Source of the DNA: Symsagittifera roscoffensis | Taxonomy: Eukaryota > Xenacoelomorpha > Acoela > Convolutidae | Direction: 5' to 3' | DNA length: 64,000 nucleotides | NCBI RefSeq assembly: GCF_963678635.1 | Contig: NC_087066.1 | Span: 28,401,301-28,465,300 of the forward strand | In this document: positions 30,172 to 42,600 of the stretch, piece by piece | Layout of the letters: the number at the start of each line of letters is the position of its first letter | Position numbering within the stretch: position 1 is the stretch's first letter | Notes under the pieces: generated by a model | Database searches by the model: none | Told to the model about the DNA's origin: nothing | Seen by the model: the letters and a program-made list of their open reading frames with translations, nothing else | Translations under genes and position numbers: made by a program

Positions 30172-32711
30172 TTATTTCACTTCAGTCCACGAAAGAACGT
30201 CCTTAAAAACTTCAATATTGCTCTTTGCATGTTCGGCGACCACTGATGCGGCTTCAAAAGCTCCTGGTTTTGACCATTGCAGTATCATGTCTCCCATGTC
30301 TTGTAGAAGATCCCAGACAAATTTTTCAACAAACCTAGACTCGTGATGATAATGAGGATTCCCTGCGAATGTCGACTGAGTTGACCTTGCAAGCATGACA
30401 ATAACCAAATGCATGCTCAGAGAAAATTCTGTGATTATTTTCTTCACAAACTCATCTTCGTGAAAAGTTTCCGGTCTCTCTTTTCTAGCTTGTTTCAAAA
30501 TTTTGAACATTTCATACATACTCTTATCTACAGAATTCGCAATACTCATGAAATTATTATGAAGAAAAACCATGTTCGGGTCCGACAACATTGATTCAAT
30601 GTTGTTGCTGGCAGCATGTATGATGTTATTGAAATAAAACTGTCTCACTTTATGTCGAAAAGGGTGCTGCAACTCCTTATTGGTCAAACTTTCCACGTAT
30701 AATTTCATGCCTTCGTTGGCTATTTTTTCAGTAGTACTTTCTATATTTGGATATGCTTCTTTTTCGGCAAAACTAACAAAATTATTGAAAGATTGGTTAC
30801 CAAGGCAACTCAAACCACCTAGGCACGATAACTTTTCAGTCAGAGTAAGAGCGTATCTGTGCTGCAATATTTGACCCGATCTAATTTCTGCTAACATTTT
30901 AGGAGGCTCTTGTTTAAATCGATCTCGTGCCCTGTCCATTTTTGCAGCTGAGAAGTAGGGAAGAGTTTCAATCGCATAGCAGATTTTCTCTATTTCTTCA
31001 ATCTAAACAACGATAGCCGGTTATTGTGTAAGTGGCACAGAATGTTCCGACCGTAGTCTTAAAAAATACAAAGTTTTTACAAAATACTGTCGTTTTTTTT
31101 CGGCGTCGTGTGATAAAAGTAGTCGAACAAAAAGTGGGGATTATTTATATTTAAAATCCACATTGAAATAAGCAAAATGAAAAAAAAAGGATCCAAAAAG
31201 GCACTTAAATACTCAAAAACGTTACTCAAGTAAAACTAAAAATTTATGCTTTAAATTAAGCTATTGAAAGCTTTTAAACAATCAAAATAAGTTTGCTCGC
31301 TCGCTTGATTCGCTCGAAATAAGACGAAAAATCTCCACGCTGGGAAAACTTATGAATTCTTAAAATAGGGTTCGAATCATGACCGTAAGGGATTGAATGT
31401 GATATATCACTCAATCCAGTCCAATTACTATTTGTGGTACCTGATTTGGCGTGAAAACAAAAAAGTAAAACAGACCCGAATACAAAGTTTCTCCCATGTT
31501 CAATGGTCGCAACAATAACGCACAGATTTGCCTGGTTTTCTACATTAAAACAAATCCAAATCCAAGTTATTCTCCGGCTTTAAAAAAAATTTAAAATGAG
31601 CGGAAAAAATATACACTACCTGACTCATGATGTTTTGATATTTGATCATTCTGTATCCATAGCGCCTTCTTCTACTAACATCGAGAAAAAGCTCGGACGT
31701 CAAGCGCTTAGCCCATTTCGAAACCAAAGCACCAATACAAAGCGCATTGAACGAGTGAAACATATCGATTAGGTCATCTCCGTTTTCAATTGTGAGCGCT
31801 GAGCTTACTGGACAAGAATTGAGCTCGAATGTTTTCGAATCTGATTTATACACTGAGCCTTCGTTATCTGCAGTAGTGACCAAAAAAGCAACATTTTTGT
31901 TCTTTGACGAATCTTTTGCAACGCATAGAAGCAGTTCTGGAACTTTATCATTTAACTGTCCAAATTTTTCAAGTTGCTCATCCGATGTTATCATCCACCC
32001 ATCGTCAAACTTTTTAACGTTTGCGTTTCCGAAAACGACGAACTCGGCTGTTATTTCTTCGTTTATCAGAGTTCTCAAATTCTTCGAAACTTCATCATTT
32101 AGAACATACTTTGCAATACACATCTGAATCACATTTTGAATTACAGCGTGTTTAAGCAACTCTGCATCTTCTGTATAATCTAACAGACATTCGCTAAACC
32201 GGAGAAGCTCTCGTTCAAAACTAATTCCAAGTCCACCTAGTTCCGCATTGGTTCGAATTCCGAGAAGTCCTGCTTTTCGGAAAGCTGACAAAACCTCTTG
32301 GTTAGAACTAGTTTCTTCTAAGTTCTGTGATTTCATGAACTGTTGTAGACTATTTAACTTTCTAGCAAAAACATCATGCTGAGGTTTTGTCAAAATATGA
32401 TACGGAAAGCAGTGATCATATACAATTTTTCCGAGAAACATATTAAGAAACACATCATTTATTGGCGAATCGGGAAAGTTGTATTCGCGTCTTAATCTCC
32501 TCTCACTGTAAGCAACAGGTCGCATTTTATGTCCGGGTTCGAATTCCGGAGTCACCCAGGCTGTCTGCACCCACGACTGGACTTTCTTTCGTTCAACAAC
32601 AGCAGTAGAAGCGGCGGATGTATTTTGACATCTCCGAAAGACTCGATAAGTGCAAAGACTCCATCTATCTATTCGATAAATAAGAGCACGCGAAGTCAGC
32701 ATGCTTCTCAT
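30172..32711 (-). CDS. divergent ACAD9/VLCAD-like acyl-CoA dehydrogenase family protein
   Basis: Two exons, 31620-32711 and 30172-31002, join in phase 0 to give 640 aa, the size of ACAD9 (621) and VLCAD (655). The N-terminus is basic and mitochondrial-targeting-like. Matching blocks: FLNMFLGKI (human ACAD9 DLFLGKI); FRKAGLLGIRTNAELGGLGIS ([21 protein letters not shown]); a helix ending GYRMIKYQNIMSQ; and PNIESTTEKIANEG at the place of the FEGTNEIL catalytic-base motif, with the Glu retained. The C-terminal vestigial-domain region is present. The flavin-contact block (TEPASGSD in ACADs) is not recognisable, nor is the arginine/GG-rich QILGGLGY block. It may therefore act as a non-enzymatic complex I assembly-type factor, but that is inference. 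ACAD9 rather than VLCAD is not proven. Confidence 0.75.
31009..31516. mobile_element. MITE of the GTTCCGACC family, copy A
   Basis: The left end reads AGCCGGTTATTGTG...CACAGAATGTTCCGACC. The right end reads TTCAATGGTCGCAACAA, an inverted counterpart. The interior shares blocks (GATATATCACT...CAGTCCAATTA) with copies at 53171 and 54306. About 500 bp, non-coding. Confidence 0.75.
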
Positions 32712-32759
32712 AGATTACGCCACGCTAAGCATTTTGTCTTAAAATAATCTTGAAGATAG

Positions 32760-35490
32760 CAATATTGAGCGCAATTTCATGAAGACGAATTTTTGTACTA
32801 GAAGCTTCTAAGAATTGAGTACTAGCTATGCAACAGAAATGTTCTTAAAAAAGTTATGCCCACTTCTTGTGACAATGAGATTACCGCTTCAAATAGATCA
32901 AAGACATTACATGCCAAGTACAAAAATTACCAGTTACCTAAAAATGTTTACATTAAAACTGCAGTATTTTTTCTTCGAGGCATGATTGAAAAAATGAATT
33001 TATAGTCAATTTGAACATGGACACACTAGATCGCAAAAACTTGTTTCCCCATGTTTTTATGAAAACGTCAAAAAACTGAAAAATTATATCTAACTACAAT
33101 TTTCATGTTGTCTCGATTTGCCTCGAATAAGTTTCCTTTCAAAAAAATCTTGAGGTAAAATAACTGCTCTTACAATTGTTAGATTTAGATGCTAAATTGT
33201 CATTTAAGTCTCACATTAATTTAATAAGAATTAAGCTTAGAAAACAATGTGGCGGTATCGAAAATACGTCATTATGTTCCCAAAACCGTTATGATTGAAT
33301 ATTATGGCTCCAACAACAATCCCATTTTGCCCATTTTTGTCCCTTTTATGACCCAAAACAAAATTAATAGACTGATTTTGTTTTTCAAAAGAAAAATGAA
33401 AGCATTCGACAAAATTTTGACGATGAAAAATTTTTAACAGCCCACGAGCTGCATGTGTATGAACTCCTCAAATTTGTCCTACGATCAATAGCAGAATTAC
33501 ATTCTGAAAATTTTTGGAATGAGCTGTTTGTATTTGATATACCGTCGTATATGACCAAAAGGTCAACTTTAGATTTGATGAAAGTTCCCAGTCTCAAAAG
33601 CAAAATTCGAAGAGCTTCATTTAATTGCAGAGGAGCTCAGCACTTTAATTTATTTAGACAAAATTCCTTAATTCCAAAAGCTGTTTCTAAGAGCTGATCA
33701 AATTTGATTTTTGTTCACATATTTTACCTAAATGCAAGGATAGTGAGGGCAAATCGTTTCAAATTTTGATGCAGAGCTCTGATGTTATTAATTATTATCC
33801 ACTTTCATTGAAGATCCCAAAATTTGTATTTCATGTGATAAAACGGGCAGTGCTTTGTAACCCGAATGGGTTCGTCAACTGTCCCCTAACTGTTTCTCTT
33901 TCTCCATGTTAAAATTTTTTTATATATGTATATCTATTTTAAACAATGAGAAATCAGTTATTCTTCTTCATCATCGCAAACTTATGAAACGGTAAGATCC
34001 GACAATACTTGAGCTGACACGATGAGCCAAAAAATTTGTTTAATGAAAAAACTTAACTGTTTCAAGTCCCCAATCAAAACAAGTCGCCCATCAAAAGCTA
34101 CTTACGAAAAAGGCACCTTTTTCATTCATCAAACGAAGCCATGAGGCAACTAAGACGATATAATAACGCCAAGCCTACTTAGCCTAAAATTATATCAAAT
34201 CGGAATAGGTTAATTTACAACCCAGATTAAAAAATCTTTTGAATAGATCGGATATTTAAAAAAATTAAACATGCTTCAAAGATATCTGCTGATATTGACT
34301 CAAAATTTTTCAATGGTTCTGTTAGCAAATTGTTTGCCTATTTTCCATCTTCCAATTTCACAATTTTGGAATTGTTCCATCTTCTAATTTCATGACTTTG
34401 GAATTGGGTGTTTTCTTTTCAACGCAAATTCAATCACCACAAACTAAAGTTAGCCGGGGTTGATTGATACATCATATTAAATCCCTTTTAGTCGTGATTG
34501 GAGCTGCCATCAACCATTTCCAACTTATTCGGAGTTTCGAAAACAAATTTGTGGAAGATCATAAAAATGAAAGCTCCATTTTACATCAATTCATAACGAA
34601 GAGTCGCTCTTGATAGAACCAGTATAAGACTTTATTCAAACTAAGCAACTACAAGAAAATCAGACATGGTTTAAAGACCTCCCTAAAGTGGAGCACACAT
34701 TAGTGCGCACAAGTTCCCTAAAACATCTGTAAAAATTCCAATGAAAACTTCATCCCAATTATCAGATTTTAAAAAAATCTACCTACTTCTAAAGTGAGCC
34801 AAATTTAATTTAAAAAATTTAGGCGTAGGTTTTAATAAACTTTGGGGTTAAAATTGCTAAGAATTTATCTTCACTAAATCAGTAGTTTAGATTCGATTTT
34901 TTTCTGATGAATTATTTGGTTGCAATTGGTCGAAACCTGGACCGGTAGTCGTCAAAACAAACAAGGAAAGCAAGTTACTGTGCAAGTAGCACATAATGTT
35001 CCGACCAAAGAAAATCAACTTCAAACAATAAAACCACCTATACCACGGTATTTTAGCGTGACCCGGTCAGAAGGGTCACTTTCCTTAACATCTGGGTCAG
35101 GGCGTCTTGACCCATTCTAATTTCACTTAAGCATCTTTATTCTCGGATATCAGGTAGCAAAAATGCGCTGTAACTTACGGTTATAGTTTTAAAATGCTGT
35201 TTAATTATTGCTTAGAGTTAGTAAAAACAGAATGGGCGACTTGCATTGAGAAAAATCAAGTGGCGCTGCAAAAAAAATAGATAGCTTTTATCATGTCAAA
35301 CACAATGCATATTTCTCGGGTATTCAGATATATAGATAATCAAGAACGTTAAATTAAGCTTTTACTATTAGAACTTGGTACCGCACAAACAAAAACGAAA
35401 AGATTGGCAATCTTGTTGAAACTAAATTATTTTAGCAATATTCTGCTGAGCCAGCTGTCGTACAGACTCGTCATAGTCTATGCTAGACTA
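32760..35490. other. intergenic, AT-rich, no host gene seen
   Basis: Apart from a LINE-like fragment (33430-33696) and a left end of the GTTCCGACC family near 34968-35012, I see no exon or repeat with clear structure. Confidence 0.5.
33430..33696 (+). pseudogene. degenerate LINE ORF2 C-terminal fragment
   Basis: The translation after TAHELHVYELLKFVLRSIA contains KVPSLKSKIRRASFNCRGAQ, then HFNLFRQNSLIP. This resembles the RT C-terminal tail of CR1/jockey-type non-LTR elements (pattern P..K...G.RSF..RGA..WN.LP). No RT catalytic part is nearby, so it is an isolated relic. The identification rests on pattern only. Confidence 0.4.
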
Positions 35491-35501
35491 GATCAGTTCA
35501 C

Positions 35502-36473
35502 TCAATTATTGTCAATCCTTTTCTTTTTGGGCTCCGAATCACTAGTTTCTTCATTTTGATTTTCACGTCTCTCAATTTCAGGTTTGCGCTTTCTCGAACC
35601 CGAAGAAACGTTAGGATTTGGATCAACTGAATCTTTCTCGAGTTTTCCGCCGTTTTCATTATTATCTGTCATTTTGGCTGTATTATCATAAGATTGCTCT
35701 TCGCTTTCTGCTTCAGATGAGGTTTGTTTGCATGTTTTTTTATAAAGACTTGTAGTTTTTGCTCCACATTGATCTAATTTGTTATCAGTGACATTATTTG
35801 AGGTTAAACTTTTTGGAGTTTTATCTTTTGATTCGTCTTCACTTTCATCTGAGCTTGACAAATCTGAGTCAATACCATCTGGCAAACCCATATCCAGTAT
35901 ACCTTTTGACTTCTTAACCATTGGTTTCGTGGGTGTTTTACTTGCACTTTTCTGACCATTCATTTTACTAGACGAGGGTTTGTCATTTTGAGGTTCTGAA
36001 TTTTTGAGTGCTGTGTTTAATGCGTCTTCTAAACTGTCTCGGATTGTGTTTTTCTGATCAAAATATTTCTGGTCATCAAAATTGTGCTTCGGGCCTTCTC
36101 TGATTTTCTTCAGTCGTTCTTCCTTCTCGGCTTCCCGTTGTCGTTCTCGTTCAGCTTGCCGGTCATTCCACTCTTGTAACCTCTGTTCGTTGTTGACGTC
36201 ATGGAGTCGTCGACCACTTAAATCACGCATCGCTTCTCGGTTCGTCGTCTTTTCAATTTGCGAACCAATGAACCGCAACAGCGACCCGAAGGCACCTTTA
36301 CCTCCGACTAGCTTCACGTGAAGAAAAACATGCTCTGAAGTTATCTGTGAGATATTTTCAATAATTCTCCCTTCGCTTGTGAAATAAGCAGATGGGTTAC
36401 TTTCGTGCAAGACTTCTGTCATTTGGCTTTGACTTAGTTGAACAACACAACGTGTGGGCAAATGAAGAAACAT
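35502..36473 (-). CDS. SDE2: SDE2, ubiquitin-fold genome maintenance/splicing factor
   Basis: SDE2 is a nuclear protein made as a ubiquitin-like fusion. Cleavage after a Gly-Gly releases the C-terminal part, which acts at replication forks and in splicing. The single coding exon gives 323 aa. I chose the ATG at 36473 because an acceptor (TTGATTTCAG) ends eight bases before it; the frame is open further up. The N-terminal about 70 residues form the ubiquitin-like part, ending LVGGKGAFGS (human GGKGGFGS), followed by the family signature IEKTTNREAMRDLSGRRLHDV. A coiled, highly charged region (AERERQREAEKEERLKKIREG) and a Ser/Asp/Lys-rich disordered tail with basic clusters (KRKPEIERR, KKKR) follow. 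The C-terminal SAP region seen in some homologues was not recognised. Confidence 0.9.
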   Translation of the reverse strand: MFLHLPTRCVVQLSQSQMTEVLHESNPSAYFTSEGRIIENISQITSEHVFLHVKLVGGKGAFGSLLRFIGSQIEKTTNREAMRDLSGRRLHDVNNEQRLQEWNDRQAERERQREAEKEERLKKIREGPKHNFDDQKYFDQKNTIRDSLEDALNTALKNSEPQNDKPSSSKMNGQKSASKTPTKPMVKKSKGILDMGLPDGIDSDLSSSDESEDESKDKTPKSLTSNNVTDNKLDQCGAKTTSLYKKTCKQTSSEAESEEQSYDNTAKMTDNNENGGKLEKDSVDPNPNVSSGSRKRKPEIERRENQNEETSDSEPKKKRIDNN

Positions 36474-36481
36474 TTTCAGAT

Positions 36482-36484
36482 CTG
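36482..36484 (-). promoter_or_regulatory. 3' splice acceptor eight bases before the SDE2 ATG
   Basis: The minus strand reads TTTTGATTTCAG, then ATCTGAAA, then ATG. It is a spliced-leader or 5'-UTR-intron acceptor. Confidence 0.5.
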
Positions 36485-37594
36485 AAATCAAAATGTATAT
36501 ATAGAGCTGCAAAAAATATATGTCCAAATAATAACTAGTGGTAAAAAAGTGATAGTGGGGTTATGTAACAACAAAATTCCGAAATAAAAACAACATCTCT
36601 GACGGCTTACATCCACGTCCTGAAAGAATTTGTCAATTTTCACGAGATTTCAGAACTGCGCTTGATATATTGCAATGAATTTTTTTTTCGATTTAAAGTT
36701 TGTGACTCCTGCTGCCTATCTGCTATGCTAATGGCCTATTTATGCCTTCAAACAAAACTATGCGTCTCTGCGGTCAATTTTCAGTCATCTTATTTGTACG
36801 GTGTGACCACTTCAGATCAACCCTTAAATTGCTGCTCTAATAGAATGTATAAGCAAAATCAGTATTAAATTTACTCTGGTTACACGACCTATCTGCGATG
36901 TCTTCAATTTGTTTCGCTGTCAGAACACTTTGGCTTATGTCATCAAATTGCTATCAAAGCTTTAGTAGCGCTTTCGTTTCCCTTTCTCTGGCAATCCAAA
37001 AATTCAATACGTGGTATTGGTTCAGAAAATCTTATGCCGAAAAACAAGTACAGTGACCTCTTTAGGCTCTGCAGAACAGAACATATTCGGACGAATCTAC
37101 CACTATCGAGAATATGGCCACTTTGGGTTTCTTTCACTAGAGATCAGAATGGAAACAAACATTATCGGTAACAACTCCAAAAGGTGCAAAACCAACGATG
37201 ATGATGAAATAGAGTGCATAAAAATTGTTCAACTGAGAAAAAAAAACATTGAAATGATCGTGCGGCGTCCATGATCGGGAATTAGCTTAAATTCGCAACA
37301 CTAAACGATTGTACTAAACTCGTGAATGATTGTAATTGCACTCAAAATATTGCTTCCAATTCTAAATAATACTGTTTTCATCTGGAAAAATTAAATCGGA
37401 CTCAAATGGATTTTTCACGCGTATTTGTTTTATTCTGAATCTCATTTTCGACCGCTTGCTGATCATACAACTTTAACAACAGAGGTGACGCTTCGCTGCG
37501 CAAACATTAGCGTGAACACGACAAAAAAAGCAGCTCTGTAAAGCGCAATAAGAAAAATTAGAATTAAGCCTCGAGTTAGCAAAAAATACAGCTA

Positions 37595-37663
37595 CGTCTG
37601 AGATTCGAACTTGCAACCTAGAGATAGAGCGCCTAACACCCTAACCATTCAGCCACAGAAGCT
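37595..37663 (-). repeat. tRNA-derived SINE head, copy 1
   Basis: On the minus strand it has an A-box-like TGGCTGAATGG followed by AGTTCGAATCT as a B-box. The acceptor stem does not pair, so this is a tRNA-derived SINE rather than a functional tRNA gene. Confidence 0.6.
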
Positions 37664-38467
37664 TCATAGTTAAAAGCCAAACACTAGTCACAAATAAAGG
37701 AGAGAACCGATGCTATGTAATTTCCAATGCTACAGTGAAACTTCGAATAAATTTCCAAAGCCTATCTGCCGGTGTCTTCAATTTGTTTCGCTGTCAGAAC
37801 ACTTTGGCTTATGTCATCAAATTGCTATCAAAGCTTTAGTAGCGCTTTCGTTTCCCTTTCTCTGGCAATCCAAAAATTCAATACGTGGTATTGGTTCAGA
37901 AAATCTTATGCCGAAAAACAAGTACAGTGACCTCTTTAGGCTCTGCAGAACAGAACATATTCGGACGAATCTACCACTATCGAGAATATGGCCACTTTGG
38001 GTTTCTTTCACTAGAGATCAGAATGGAAACAAACATTATCGGTAACAACTCCAAAAGGTGCAAAACCAACGATGATGATGAAATAGAGTGCATAAAAATT
38101 GTTCAACTGAGAAAAAAAAACATTGAAATGATCGTGCGGCGTCCATGATCGGGAATTAGCTTAAATTCGCAACACTAAACGATTGTACTAAACTCGTGAA
38201 TGATTGTAATTGCACTCAAAATATTGCTTCCAATTCTAAATAATACTGTTTTCATCTGGAAAAATTAAATCGGACTCAAATGGATTTTTCACGCTTATTT
38301 GTTTTATTCTGATTCTCATTTTCGACCGCTTGCTGATCATACAATTTTAAAAACAGAGGTGACGCTTCACTTCGCAAACATAAGCGTGAACACGACAAAA
38401 AAAGCAGCTCTGTAAAGTGCAATTAGAAAAAGTAGAATTAAGCCTCGAGTTAGCAAAAATACAGCTA

Positions 38468-38536
38468 CGTCTGAGATTCGAACTTGCAACCTAGAGATAG
38501 AGCGTCTAACACCCTAACCATTCAGCCACAGAAGCT
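38468..38536 (-). repeat. tRNA-derived SINE head, copy 2
   Basis: It is the counterpart of the segment at 37595-37663 in the second unit of the tandem duplication, with one substitution (GCGTC for GCGCC in the plus-strand reading). Confidence 0.6.
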
Positions 38537-38639
38537 TCATAGTTAATAGCCAAACACTAGTCACAAATAAAGGAGAGAAGCGATGCTATGTAATTTCCAA
38601 TGCTACAGTGAAATTTCCAAATAAATGAACACTTTTATT

Positions 38640-39650
38640 TGCGAGTTAGATTAGAAAAAAAAAAGTTTCTTCTTTTTTACACTAGCTAACGCTAGAATAA
38701 AAAAGAAGGTTCGTAACTATACACTAAGCTGCCGATAGTGTAAAAAAATGGTCCGATTAATTACAAACCATTTGTAAAAACTTCATTCAAGAATACCTTT
38801 TGATGGGCACGTTTTTGATAAAATCAATCCAATTTGAGAAAACAGGAAAGTAAAATTTTTATTCCTCTGGAAAATCTGAAAAAAAAAAAAATCCACTTTC
38901 GAAATAAAATCCACTGTCGGGTCATGTTCTTTAGGATCTTCGCAGTTTTGCTGTTCGATAGAGAAGTTTGTTTTCTTTTTAACTCTACCTAAAAAGAAAT
39001 CCTGAAAGAAAAACAACAGTAAACAATCACCAAGGCCTATATACGAGTCTAAAAAACACGATTTTAAATCGCTTAACGATCTCTTGCTCGACTAATATCC
39101 GCAGAAACAAGTTTAGAATTATTCAGTGGAATGCATCGTTTTCGTCTAACCAACCTGAGCTTCGTAAAACATCCTTAGACCAAAAGACACGAAAACGATT
39201 TAAGATTTCAATTCAAAATTTGAACTTGATGACATGGAGAGCTGATAGCGCAATTGCACCAAATGGAGATAAACATGATTATTAATTTGGCCATTCGCAG
39301 AATGCATCATACTGGTCCCAATCTGAGAACTTAACTTGATTTCATCCTTAATAAATAAATATTCCTATCAAATCCCAGTAGCACATGATTTCTAATATCT
39401 GAATATGGAAGTTTGTTTCTATATATATACCTAACAATTTCGATTAATATTACACAAAGAATCTTAGCAAGTTTAAACGACGCAGATTTCGGTCACTGCA
39501 GGACAGGGTATCGATCTCACAGTTTTAAACATGTGCAGTTTGAAATAGGAAGATGTGCACTTCCAAAAAATAGCGTCACGGTAAGTTGCTACAAACTAAA
39601 GTCTACATCGTTAGCTATATTTTACACTTAACAACAGAGCTAGCCATAAT
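38640..39650. other. intergenic downstream of lipin
   Basis: No gene was seen. The stretch 38850-39010 (CTGGAAAATCTG...TTTTGCTGTTCGATAG...CTACC) belongs to a dispersed repeat also recognisable near 46490, 48500 and 50270 inside lipin introns. Confidence 0.45.
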
Positions 39651-39657
39651 TCTTTCT

Positions 39658-42600
39658 CTATTTCTTCGTAGACTTATGTTGTTGCGTCTGCTTTAGTTGC
39701 TGAGTCGACTTCTCATTGCTTGAACTGCTAGTCGAGAGCGTCATCTCGTTGTTTATTGAAGCTTCCAATGACAGTGGTGACGGGATGGGAGGAAGTTCTC
39801 GCCAGTAGTGGAATGAGCTGAAGCCAATGTTGTCAAACTTGTTGCGTGAGTTTTGAGGCGGAAACAGGTGGTCTACTTTGCTACAGAGGTCAAAGTAGCT
39901 AGTCTGAATGGACAGTGCGTTTTCTATTTTCACATCACCTAAATTACCACCACACCATGTTCAGTAACAAACGAATCCATACTTCCGTGATGCTCAGTTA
40001 TAAAAATTAAAATGTCGTGAAAATGTTCTGCTAACTTTGTTTTGCTCACGCAATTTTGCGATAAAACGTGTTTTTCGATCATCGGATATGAGCGTTTTTG
40101 ACGTGTCTTGCTCTACCTTTTTTCAAAATCTTGTTCTTGTTAGCAAGTGCATACCTTTAGGATTGATGATGAATATCTTGGCCGTGGGTATACCGACACT
40201 AATGTATGAGACACTGTCAGTTGATTTGTTTCCGAATCCGGCGTAGAATGGGTTGTCCTGCTGTCCATTGGGAAACAGACTCCGGATGTCAGAGAGACAC
40301 CTGATCTTGAACTCCTCTGGCTTTTTCAGAATCACCTGGAGGAAAAAGGTAGCGATAAAATCTATTTAATCGTGAGAAAGATTTAGCACGAAAGCCAGCT
40401 CAATAAAAAAAATAGGAAAAAAAGTCAAAAGAAAAACACAAACAAAGTTTTTAAAGTCAAAGTTTGTCTCTAGAAGAATTCAGTACGAGGAAAATTTGTC
40501 GAAAACTCAGTGTTAAAAACTGTCAGTGTTTAAAAAATGAAGAAAAAAAACAGAGGCGAAGCTTTATGAATCTGCCGTTATGAAAAATATTGAAAAAATG
40601 GGAAAGGATATTAGAACATTTGTAGTCTTTTACAGATTTTATTTCAAAACCAGTAAAAATAGCCCTGTAAAAGTAAGTCGTTAAAATAAAAGAAACTCGT
40701 TTGAAAAGTAAGTCGTTAAATTTCTGCAGACAAATATTAGCCTGACAATTAAACTCGAAAAAATTCTATTTGAGCAAGGGCGATACCTCAAGACTAAACT
40801 TGCAGAAATTGTCATTGCATTTGAACTTATTTTGAAGCACGTACTATCTCACGTAAGAAATCTGATAGCAAAATTATTTACGGGGAAAAGTCTAGTACCT
40901 TATTACGATACCCTTGCTAATCGCAAGAGGCAAAGAATCCCAATCAAACAGTGTCGCTTTACGTTTATATGGGTAAGACGTATACAATTTTCGCAGACGG
41001 AACTGTAACATTCCCAATATAAAGTACCTTCTGCTAACAATGTAAAACTCTTCAAATCTAAATTCTTCAAATTGATGTGACTATATAATGAAACCTTTCC
41101 TAGCTGGATCTTGATTAAAAAATTTAGCCTGACCCAACAACTATAGTCTGAAAAAGACATCTTGAATGCTACAGGACACTAATAGTAAGTACACTAAGGG
41201 TGTTTTAATCACTAAAGGAGATAACATTAGTTACCTCCTGAAGAAAAAAACATTAGTTACCTCCTGATGGAATGCAGACACTAGTGAGGCAGGGGATAGC
41301 AACAGAGGTCCATCTGGGAGTGTCTTTTCATTCTGACGCACTTTTCTCAAATAGGTCTTCGTCATACTAGCCATGCCTAAACGATTGGTCACATTAATCA
41401 AATTACAACCAATCGACCTGGTCGACTCTACTTCAGTCCAGTTTTACAAACAGACCACGAATGAGTTGGCCTGGCGTGAAATTCGACGATTGAGCTTTCA
41501 AAAATCGTTATTCACATTCATGCGTGAGCAAATGATTGTTTTTGCACTTGGTTTAAGGAAAGCCCGATTTTCCTTTTTTTATCAAATGCATTTGAATTGA
41601 ACTTGAAAAGAATTCCAAAGACAAAACTCGAAAAATCAATTTCAGCGCGGAAAAAATCACACTACCTAAACGAGTGTCTTCACTTCGCTCATTAGCACTT
41701 AAGAACCATATGACCGAAATAACTATCATAACTATGTCCAGCAACACTTAGTGTGCAGCTCTAGAGATCAACTCACTGATAGCTCTCGCAGAAAGGTAGA
41801 GGAATTTGAACCCATTGTCAGCTATCTTCTGGTAGAGATCCACAATGTGCTGCTGACTCCAGTCTGTCACTCCTATCTGAGGCAGAATCTGACCCATGAC
41901 GTCACTCTTGGTCACTGTCCCGTCCACATCTGAGATGATGATCTTCTCGTTGTGGTCAAAAACAAATATGTTGGCCTGAAGCAGGAAACAACTATGTCAG
42001 GACGTCTTTCGACCTTTCGAGATATGCCTGCTCTTTGAGACATCAATTAAAATAACAGCCCTTATTTATATTTCTGATCACAAGTTGAAGAATTGCAGAA
42101 AATCATCGCAAATGAGCACAACAATATAAAAAAGTGTTATATGCGGTTCAACAACAATTGTCAGATTGGAATGTTTCCTTGAACTGCCATATGTAACAAT
42201 TCTTGGAAATTTAACGGTAATAAATTGATTCAATAATGGTCCACTAAGTCTCTACCAACCTGCAAGGTAGTGCTTCCGAAGAACTGAGATGTGATGCGGA
42301 ATGAGATGTCATTGGTTCCCATGCGCAGATTCAGACGAGCGATCTGATTGGACGAGAGCCTGTTGGTAGTTTGAGGCTCGATTGCTAAAGCGCATTCTGC
42401 TAAAACACAATCTTGGTTTCAGTTGAATACGTGTACTACATAAGCTTCAAGATCTTTGATGAATCTAATTATCGTTGAAGAGGCGAAACGGAGCTCCGCA
42501 TAACTTTCCACACTAAAATTTTTCCCGTAATTTTCAGGTATTTCAAAACCATTGATAATTTAATACCTTTTTTTCGTTAAACATGGAATTATTTTTGGCT

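Larger units (their letters stand above)
36888..38630. repeat. tandem duplication, two copies of about 873-874 bp
   Basis: Copy 1 spans about 36888-37760 and copy 2 about 37761-38630. They are nearly identical, with a few substitutions and 1-bp indels, so the duplication is recent. Both start at CCTATCTGC and end after GCTACAGTGAAA. Each contains a tRNA-like segment. Identical small ORFs in both copies show no coding character. Confidence 0.9.

Noticed and set aside
37595-37663. Functional tRNA gene
   Set aside because: A and B boxes are present but the acceptor and T stems do not pair, and the same unit is duplicated within a repeat.
36943-38148. Pairs of identical 64- and 87-aa frames
   Set aside because: They are identical only because the DNA is duplicated; no coding bias and no splice or domain support.
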